From Conoideocrella luteorostrata (taxonomy: Eukaryota > Ascomycota > Sordariomycetes > Hypocreales > Clavicipitaceae): a DNA stretch of 54,263 nt. The notes beneath the pieces were generated by a model, which was not told the DNA's origin, ran no database searches, and was given only the letters and a program-made list of their open reading frames with translations. Below are positions 46,609 to 54,263 of this stretch, piece by piece (position 1 is the first letter of the stretch; each line of letters begins with the position of its first letter). The DNA is taken from contig JASWJB010000304.1 in assembly GCA_032433595.1 (NCBI GenBank), forward strand, positions 1 to 54,263. Reading direction: 5' to 3'. Both the position numbers and the translations under genes were made by a program.

Positions 46609-47523
46609 TCACCTCCACGTTGAGTGAAGTCGCGTTCGGCGACTGCTAGCTCTCGTCTTGAGGCCAACTTCGCCCTTCATGATTAAGCTCTTCCATCTCC
46701 GGTTGACACTGTGTCTGTCCTTGCCGAGGTTGCGCGCGCAATCCTGCCATTCTGACTTGGATAGCTTGAGCTTCTCCAGCACCAGCTCGACGAGGATGCG
46801 ATCATCTTCGGCACTCCATTCTGCGCCATCAGCCTCGACCTCGACATTCTCGCCTTTTGTGCTGCTCTCCCTTCCACCTTCAGCTAGGCAGTGTATGTCG
46901 TGAAAATCGGAGCGCTCCAGCCCGAGCGGCAGCTGCTCTGGAGCTATGCGGGCTCGCTTTGGTGTCGAAGGGGCAGCAGGTTCTTGTTCCGATTCGTCTA
47001 ATGACGGCAACGATGGCGGCTGCGACTGTAACTGTAGAGGTGGCAGAGATTGTTGGTTCTCGCCTCCGACATCATCATCACTCTCATCCTCCTCTTCCGA
47101 GAACAGATCCTCCCGGCCCATTTCGTCACTATCGGCACGGCGGCGCTTGTTGATGCCGCGCGGCGTCGCTGGTCGCTTCGTTATCCTTCGACGTGTGTAC
47201 AAGTCCTCGCTGGTATTGTTTGAGTCCGAACGACCAGGACGGGCTCGCAAGCGCAGTTTCATGGGTAGCGACGCGTGTGAGAGTGGGGGTGTAGGCAACT
47301 GTGCCCTTGACGGCGGAGGCGCGATAGATATATTTGAAGCAGAAGCAGGTGTCACGATGAGGGATTGTAAAGATCGGCACGTCGTCATGATGTTGCCAAT
47401 AGCGGTGGCGGATGTAAGTGTGGGAGGGCTGGACGGCGGCGAGAAGTAGCTAATGGCCTGTTGCGCTGGTCTAGACCGCAACGGCTGCGACGAGTCGCAA
47501 GAGAGAGCTGAAGGAAGAAGCAT
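46609..47523 (-). CDS. Myb/SANT-domain nuclear protein, uncharacterised
   Basis: Single-exon gene of 304 aa. The only clear domain is one Myb/SANT repeat at about residues 235-284 (EWSAEDDRILVELVLEKL...WQDCARNLGKDRHSV), with Trp at the start and in the third helix (NRRWKSL). The N-terminal 100 residues are Ser/Pro/Ala-rich. Basic stretches (RRRITKRP, NKRRR) could act as nuclear localisation signals. An acidic run (SEEEDESDDD, about 143-151) and a Gln/Pro/Ser-rich linker follow. One repeat could bind DNA or act as a SANT protein-binding module; nothing visible decides this. The start is the first ATG in frame, and MTTCRSLQSL at residue 46 is an alternative. The 6.7 kb upstream, to the end of the window, holds no recognised gene. 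Confidence 0.82.
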   Translation of the reverse strand: MLLPSALSCDSSQPLRSRPAQQAISYFSPPSSPPTLTSATAIGNIMTTCRSLQSLIVTPASASNISIAPPPSRAQLPTPPLSHASLPMKLRLRARPGRSDSNNTSEDLYTRRRITKRPATPRGINKRRRADSDEMGREDLFSEEEDESDDDVGGENQQSLPPLQLQSQPPSLPSLDESEQEPAAPSTPKRARIAPEQLPLGLERSDFHDIHCLAEGGRESSTKGENVEVEADGAEWSAEDDRILVELVLEKLKLSKSEWQDCARNLGKDRHSVNRRWKSLIMKGEVGLKTRASSRRTRLHSTWR

Positions 47524-50500
47524 TATGAATATGGCGCCTCAATGCAATGCGCGAGCTGTCTAATATCGTCAAAGGTCGAAGGCGCAAGGCCAGGGAATGG
47601 TTGCGACGTTTGCGACGGTTGGCGAGTCGGTTCGTCGCTCACAATCAATGCGCCCGAATGCGCCCGAATGCGCTGCACGGAAGTCGGAGGGAAACGTATT
47701 GCCTCCACAGCCGAAGGAGGACAGCTTGAGTCCCAGTTCAATAGCAGAATAAGTCGCAGCGGTCGCAATCCAGATGGTAAGCAAGTTGTAAACGGACGGG
47801 AATTTTGTGTTGTTGCCGTGGGTGTAAGTGTAGATGGATGGTTGCAAAGGATGGATGGGAGGAGCGGCGGAGGCCAGCCTATAGTAGTAGTAGACAGGGA
47901 AGGAACGGACGGTGGGCGAGACGGTGAGGGCAGTCAGTTGGCAGATGCTAGGTGCCAGTTGTCAGTGGTGGTGGTGGAAGTGGCCTGTCCTGTCGCTGGC
48001 GTGAGCAAGAGGGGAGCGGCTTCCCAGGTTAAAGAGGATGCATGGGCCTAATATGGAAACGGAAGGGGGGGCGTGGGCATGTCTTGCGGTGGACGGTTCG
48101 CTGGAAAAGTGGACGATGGACGACAGGCCGGAAAAGAATCGAGTGTGCGAGACACAGCCTAGAAGCCGGAGACCAGGTGAGACGGGTGGGCCACCTGATT
48201 TGCAACTGGCTGCCCTGGGCAAGGGGGTGGTGAGTCTGAGTAACAGCAAGGCCCAAAGCAGTACATTTCAGCCGGCTGCGTGCGCCAGCAGGACAGACGG
48301 TATCAGACAAGTACCTCCGGTAGCATCGCACGCTCGCAAAGTCCCCTGGTGGTGGTGGTGTGGGTAACGAGCTGTTGCGGCCGGGAGCGGGCACTGTGGT
48401 CGCTGAGCCAGATACAAGACAGCACCGAGACGACACCCAGCCAACACCCAACAGCGCCGCATGTGCACCCAAAAGCACTTGAGAGAGCTCGAAGGCACCC
48501 AAATTACGACTCATGGTCCAGCACTGTTCCCCGCACCACTTTTGCCCTCCCGCGGTGCGTGTCGTGGCCGGAAGGTACCCGCTCAGGTACCATGCGTGCC
48601 ATGTTGCCATCCATAAGCGGCCGCAGTCGACTTTGCAGCCCTCATGGGTGCAAGACAGAGCTGGTCACAAGAATGCTCCAGTGCAGGTAGACAGTACGGA
48701 GCTCGGTGCACCACTCACTCATCAGGCACGTCATACAGCATTCCGGGAGTAGGTGAGTAGGTACTAACCCATTGCTTGGCCTTTATGCCCATCCATGCCA
48801 TCCATGCCATCAATCATGCCGGCTGCCAGCTTAGCAGTGCATGCTCGCAATAACTGCTCGTCATTTGCGCGCCTTGTCGTGTCCCAGTTTGCAGTCTCTT
48901 GCTTCCCCACGGCCGCCGCGATCTTCTTCAGTAAAACAATCGACATGAAAATCGTGATGCAGGGACTGACTGCACCTGAAGTCTCACTCACAAACGACTT
49001 CGATGCTATCACTTGTGCCTGGCCCCATCGTTGCTGGATAAATGCGCCTCTGGTCGACGGCCCACCCTCAGCCAGCAACTGCACCTTTGCCTGTATGACA
49101 GCATGAACATCGGAAACGGCGCCAGGGTGAGGTTACCTGATCCTGGGGTCTAGCAGTTCACTCCCCGGATCGGTCTCGAAGCGCCAAGTCCCGAGACCGC
49201 CCCATTCTCATTATAGTGGTCTCCCTCGGTCATTTTCCCTACCAAGCGTTGGTTATCCGGTTCTTGAGGCCTATGTCTCAGGAGAGACTTTGATTGCTGT
49301 AGGCAGGAAGAAAAGTGTGCGCAATTCTACCAGCGTATCTGAGAGTGTGCTATGTGAGTAATTGTGGGTGAGTATGAGTTAAGTGAGAGAGAATGGGTGC
49401 GCGCGTCGGAGGTGCATGAATGAAAGCAACAAGAGTGTGTGCAGCAACTACCACCAACCGTCTACGTCTGTCTTGGACCACGGACATGTTGTAGACATGC
49501 ACGCACTTTACACCCAATTACACTAACTACTGATTACTACCCTACCCTACCGGACTCCGTACTGCTACTCTGGTCAGCTGCAAGTCACCCGACACCGATT
49601 CAGATCTATTCGCTATCGAAGGGAGAAGAAAGCTCACCTCGAACTAGCGTCGTCGGTCAAGGTCAAACAGTTTATAAACTATCCACACCAACAAACTGAT
49701 GGGACGAGGAAAAAGAAATTACGCAGCTGGATTTGGACAGGAAAAAGTAAGGCCATGTCCCAATGCCGCCTTCGCTCACACAGGTTCGTTTCATCCGTCA
49801 TCCCTGCCGACCCAGAATGCAAAACAGGAAACGGCGGTTTGCCCTGGCAACAAACCGCCCACTTGTTGGTCGAATTCTTACTCTGCCCATACTCCGTAGT
49901 CCGTACTCCGTAGTATAGACAGCACTTGCCATCGGAAAATGAGCGTAATTTCCAATTTCCCACTCCAACATCCTGTGGTGCCCTTGAAGAGAACTAAACT
50001 CTTGAGCACTCATGTCTGTGTCATGATGCCACTTTCATTACCTACGGTCCTGCCTTGTGCATCATCTTGCATCGGCGAAACATGATTTGAGGTGATCCGT
50101 AGTGGGTACGGGATTTACACTGACATACTTTCATGCGGGAGGGATGGAGTACACACAGACTACACATACGGATGCTCCGTACAGAGTACACTATACACAT
50201 ACACGCACACATACTGTACAAACAATAGTTGCGGGACGTCCCTGTCTTCCCGTCCGTGACATTGGTCTGTCAAAAATGGAAAGCAGGGAACGAAGGGATT
50301 AAATTTCTGGGCTGGCCGCCTGCGGCATATTTCGTGAACGCAGTACACCGATCAGTTCAAGAGTATACTGGCTCTTGCGCCCGCCTTTCTCTTCATTCTC
50401 CTTTGGTGGTGGTTTGAGGATATGGACATGGGGAAGAAAGGCAGCTAAACCGAATGGCGACGAAGACAATGGCAAGACTTGCAGGGACGTCGTGAGGGGT

Positions 50501-50826
50501 TGACTGGACCTCTTGCAGCATGCAGCGTGCGACATGGGATAACTTTGGGCGAATTCGTGGTGCTACTACTCCGTACTGGGATGTTTCTTGGGCAGGAGCA
50601 GCCTACTATGATATTGCACAGTATTACCCAAAGCCGCACGTTTACTCCGTACAATACGGAGTAAATAGTAATACAATAATAGCAACGCGCACGAGCCGTA
50701 CGGAGTTCCAAGTACCGAGTAGGTAGATTCCGCATCACATGATGTGCCGAAGCCTGTCTCACAGCGAGCGAGTATGCAGCACTCTAGCATCTAGAATCCA
50801 GCATGCACCAACGGCTCGCCATACTT

Positions 50827-50852
50827 GCATGCATACATGCATGCATGCATGC
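50827..50852. repeat. (GCAT)n short repeat
   Basis: About six GCAT-type units, one altered to ACAT. GCATGC is self-complementary. Confidence 0.85.
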
Positions 50853-50927
50853 GCTGCATTGTCTTGCCTCTCTCCACGCCTCCACGAAGCCAATGCTTGG
50901 CCAACCGTCTGGCTCGTCTCTCGCATC

Positions 50928-50965
50928 CCCCTTGTCCCTTCCCTTGTCCCTTGTCCCTTGTCCCC
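50928..50965. repeat. CCCTTGT tandem repeat
   Basis: About five 6-7 bp units of CCCTTGT. Confidence 0.8.
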
Positions 50966-53224
50966 TCGTGTCGGCTGCGCCCATCCGCGTTCGTCCCCTT
51001 GACAAACGCATGATGCTGCTGGTGGTGCAGTTCGTTTTTGCCCGCATAGTCTTAGATACGGCTCCTCTAGTTCCTCATGGCTCCGTTCCTCTGCCCCTGC
51101 TGCTGTACCGTACTTACTGTGCATTGCATGTACGGCTTGCACATAGGTATTACCGTACAGAGTGTCGTATCTTATTAATACCATCTTCGTGAAGGACTTG
51201 TCTTCAAGAGGGGCACGCACTAGGGCGCAACTCTTTCTCATCGACCATCATGGACAGACACTAAATCGTCCCGCCACGATCAATAAATCATAAAGGGATC
51301 GGCTCCTTCAACCAAGGCCTATCCACTGACTCTCCTCCCTCCTATTTTATCAAGTTCCGTTTAGGGACTATTCGTTTCTGAGAAACCACTTCTCCATGCT
51401 GTCATGACGGATGGGTCTCTTTCTCTCTCCCTTGCCCTTGAGGAGGAGGCTTCGTTGTTCTTGGGCGTCCCCCCTTGGCGTGGTTACTAGGCGGCTCCCC
51501 CTCTCTCCCTTGATGGATGAGTCCATTCTATCAATCAAGGGAAAGCTATGTTGCTCAACTCTTGTCTGTTCCTTCCCAATAGCCCTTGTGAAGGGCAAAT
51601 ACATAATTTTATCCAATAGTGGTTCTGGTTCCTCCAGCACTGCACAGGAAGTAGACACACTTTGTAATCCTCGTGACGAGTGCCACATCAGCGCATTGGA
51701 CGAGCCTACAACCTAAAAGAGCGGTCAATAATGAATCCAGTCACACATTTTTTTCTATTTTAATGCACAGAGGAGGCACGTAATTGGGCGGCCTACTCGG
51801 CACTAAGTCGCTATCGCAATTAAGTTTGCTTCGATTACTGGAACTTTGTTGGTCCTCTAGTGTTGCGCTTGCCAAACCAGATCACGATGTGACCACGCTC
51901 TCTGTGTAGATAATGATGGCGCTTGCCACAAACCCGGGCGTTGGCATTATTCTTGTTCTTTCTCTGCTGGCGCCACGTGCGTTTTCTTAAAATGGAGGCC
52001 AAGCCGGGCAGAATGCATTCTTTGTGTCTGACAGTCCGAAAGACATGCGAGACACGGGATCTTTGCTGCTTCCGTACACAGTTGCGAATGCGTTACAAAA
52101 GCAGCGAAAAATGTCAATTGCTGCACTCTTTTTTTTTTTTTAATGGTAGCCCCTTTGCATGGCCCTCACACCCCTGTTGGACGTAAATGACTTTTTTGAG
52201 GATGGTGGGAGGGCGGCGTTTGCTGCCAATCTCTCGTCTCTTGAGCGGGCATGAAGGAGGAGGAAGTGCCTTTGCTCAGATGATGTTGGGAAGACGCGTC
52301 TTGTCGCGAGGCAGACGCGGCTTAACGCGCTTCTTAAATTAGTGGATGTGGGTATTGGCCAACCGTTGCTCTCTAAAATTATGGATCCGCGTGTCGTAGG
52401 CGGCTTGACTATCGAGATGATGGCCTGGCATCTGGATTGGATTGGATTATGCTCCTGGTTGCTTTCACCATCCATTCATTTACGGAGTACGGAGTACACT
52501 CTTTGCTCTACGGGCTACTGTAGTGACTAGTACGGACTACAGCATTGGATCCCTCCTGTCATTCCATAATCCATGTCTCTCACGCTGCCCCAATGTCGTC
52601 ACCCGCATCGCTACGATCCTGGGGTCTCTCTCCTCCCCCAGTCATTCCTGCGGCTGATGCCAAGCTTTGCTCACTACGGAGTACTTGCCTTTGTGCTGTA
52701 GTACCTACCTTCTTCCAGATCGGCCGGTTTCTTCTATGATGTAATAGATGGGCTCCTTCGCTGACCCATTGACGGGGGGGGAGAATGAGCCACACCTTGG
52801 CCGTTGGATAAGTTACTGTGTACCTAGGCAGGTAGGCGGAGATGGTGATCGAGATGCACCTTTGTTGGGGGGGCTTCCTCGTGAGATCGGATGCTTTGCT
52901 GGTGAATCTCGCATCGACTGAAGTACTTGGCTGGGCGGGCGTTCCGTTCATGTGAGCCACCGTTGTTGCAGTGTATATATGTATGTATGTGCCTGTAGCT
53001 ACAATATGTACTCCGCACAGAGCACCCATGAAGCTATGCCAGTGATGAAACTCGAGACAGTTGCTCATACTGTGCAGGCTCCGCAAAGTACGGACGGACA
53101 ATAATCATGGGCTTCTTGTTTTTTTCTTTTCTTTCCTCGCCATCCCATGGACCGAGGTGGCGAAGAGAAGGGGGCTTGACGCTCAGAATCCCATGTTTCC
53201 CCCGGATGGAAATGTTGCCCATCT

Positions 53225-53316
53225 GCCATGTTATGTGCCATGTGCCATGTGCCCTGTGCCCATCCACCAGCAATCGATCTCCCTTGCGTGTCAGTGTCAG
53301 TGTCAGTGTCTGTGCC
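53225..53316. repeat. Paired tandem repeats (TGCCATG)n and (GTGTCA)n
   Basis: GTGCCAT-type units at 53225-53261 and GTGTCA-type units at 53288-53316, separated by about 26 bp. Confidence 0.8.
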
Positions 53317-53454
53317 TTATCCCCAGATCATGCCGTCCTAAAAAAGACAGAAACAGCAAGCAAAAAGAGAAAAAAAAAGGAAACAAACAGGGGGGAATAA
53401 AAAGAAAGGAGTGGTTCAGATCGGCCCAGCAGATCGTTTTCTACGTACATATAT

Positions 53455-53488
53455 GCATGCAATGCAATGCAATGCAGGCAGGCAGGCA
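53455..53488. repeat. (ATGCA)n (GGCA)n short repeat
   Basis: ATGCA units followed directly by GGCA units. Confidence 0.8.
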
Positions 53489-53544
53489 CGTCGACTTTTT
53501 GGGCAGGGCGCCAGCTGGGATATGCAAGGCAGCAACCGCGTTTA

Positions 53545-53592
53545 GTGTTTAGTTAGTTGACTAGTTAGTTAGTTACGGAGTTAGTTAGTTGC
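53545..53592. repeat. (GTTA)n tract with ACTAGT and TACGGAGTTA
   Basis: GTTA-type units interrupted by a central ACTAGT palindrome and a TACGGAGTTA string. It looks like an expanded form of the TAACTAGTTA / TACGGAGTA pair. Confidence 0.7.
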
Positions 53593-54093
53593 TTGGGTAA
53601 TTACGTTTCAGCCCTTTGGGGTAACTCTGGGTAAGTTGTATGCGGAGCAGCCTATTAGTTGTATAGTAGATTGTGTGTGTGTAAGTGTGTGTCTGTGTGT
53701 GTGTGGTGTGCCTGTTCCCTTGCATGCGTGAAACGCAGATTTCCGTGCAGATAGATGGATGGTGGGCGAGCACTCCGGTCGGTTTGGAGCGAAACCTAGC
53801 GCCACTTAGAGGTTGCAGTCAGGCACACTTACGGTGTACATGGAAGAAAGAAGAGGAAGAAGGAAAATAGGAAAAAGCAAATCCCCCGATTCAGCAGCAG
53901 GTGATGGTGTCACTCGGAGGAACCGTTGAAATAACGCCACGCATAACAAACAAAACAAACAGTCAGTTAGTCAGTCACATGAACTTGAATAGTGCCAACC
54001 CATACATACACATTTGGGGAGGAAAAGAGGGGGGAAAAGAAACAAAGAGCTCCCCCAAGCTAATACGCATGCATGAACGATGATGGATGGCTG

Positions 54094-54125
54094 GACGACT
54101 AGACGACTAGACGACTAGACGACTA
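54094..54125. repeat. 8-bp tandem repeat GACGACTA x4
   Basis: Four perfect GACGACTA units near the end of the window. Confidence 0.92.
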
Positions 54126-54263
54126 TCATGAGGGTTCGTCCGATCGATCGAACTAGCTTCTTTTCCTAATCTGACTCACTAACCAACCAGTTAATTAATT
54201 TCCTCCTGGAGGGTGCGTATGTTCATACCAGTTCTATTTTATTTTTATTTTTTTTGTTTTTTT

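Larger units (their letters stand above)
47524..54263. other. 6.7-kb stretch with no supported gene
   Basis: Upstream of the Myb gene and running off the window. ORFs reach 193 codons (48029-48610, minus) but are low-complexity, overlap open frames on the other strand and resemble no family. It contains TACGGAGTA-type motifs at 49890, 49904, 50567, 50643, 50655, 52481, 52488 and 52675, and many short tandem repeats. It could be a long promoter or leader, a noncoding transcript, or a decayed repeat region; the sequence alone does not decide. Confidence 0.5.

Noticed and set aside
47542..48051. 169-codon frame just upstream of the Myb gene, opposite strand
   Set aside because: Gly/Val-rich low complexity, no family; better explained as promoter sequence of the Myb gene.
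48029..48610. 193-codon minus-strand frame
   Set aside because: Pro/Arg/Ser-rich with no domain, and it overlaps several open frames on the plus strand, which points to a stop-poor GC-rich stretch.
48764..49106. Open frames of about 105 codons on both strands
   Set aside because: Neither translation matches a family I know and no flanking exons could be joined. Kept only as a place to check.
49171..49199. Hairpin with 8-bp perfect arms (CGGTCTCG / CGAGACCG)
   Set aside because: Inverted repeats of this size and spacing are expected several times in 54 kb by chance, and no gene end or T tract makes it a terminator or RNA gene.
51507..51541. Hairpin CCCTTGAT...ATCAAGGG with a smaller inner stem
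   Set aside because: No flanking target-site duplication or terminal inverted repeat found, so a MITE is not supported.
1..54263. CRISPR array, intact transposon, 5S rRNA or spliceosomal RNA genes
   Set aside because: I looked for regularly spaced repeats, terminal repeats with transposase frames, and the conserved boxes of these RNAs by eye and found none. An Infernal, tRNAscan-SE and transposon-profile search would be decisive.

Overview
The window is nuclear DNA of a filamentous ascomycete. It is most likely a Sordariomycete, and probably Hypocreales, judged from the protein sequences and from the dispersed TACGGAGTA/TACTCCGTA motif; no computation backs the taxonomic call. Genes have short introns (about 55-260 bp) with GTRNGY-type donors, CTAAC/CTGAC-like branch sites and CAG/TAG/AAG acceptors. 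I find fourteen protein-coding genes and no convincing tRNA, rRNA, CRISPR array or intact transposon. Exon coordinates were worked out by joining reading frames across splice sites and comparing the products with known families from memory.

Layout. 1-1361 (+): 3' part of a PAP2-type lipid phosphatase. 2165-3295 (-): casein kinase 2 regulatory (beta) subunit. 3829-7267 (-): RIC1, half of the Ypt6/Rab6 exchange factor. 8452-10342 (+): ARO8-like aromatic aminotransferase. 10900-12669 (-): CYP52-type P450 with two CCGAGG (FarA-type) boxes upstream. 15387-16960 (+): NAB2, poly(A)-RNA-binding CCCH protein. 17819-19957 (+): HEM14, protoporphyrinogen oxidase. 20977-24418 (-): MED14, Mediator backbone. 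25591-27541 (-): glucose-6-phosphate dehydrogenase. 29787-30590 (+): ribosomal protein eL33. 36729-38196 (+): DUF2406 protein. 38951-39417 (-): VMA21, V-ATPase assembly factor. 40194-43357 (+): FUN30, SNF2-family remodeler. 46609-47523 (-): Myb/SANT protein.

These are housekeeping genes with no shared pathway. I see no secondary-metabolite cluster, no mating locus and no defence island. The aminotransferase and the P450 are convergent neighbours, but nothing links them into a pathway.

About 16 kb in three blocks (30.6-36.7, 43.4-46.6 and 47.5-54.3 kb) contains no gene I can support. These blocks are rich in simple repeats and in the palindromic TACGGAGTACTCCGTA motif, often close to a second palindrome, TAACTAGTTA. 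The motif pair is the most unusual signal in the window. I could not establish a new biological system. The best leads are this motif family, micro-exons of 10-25 bp in two housekeeping genes, tandem splice acceptors in the DUF2406 gene, and the stretches without genes next to the DUF2406 and Myb genes.
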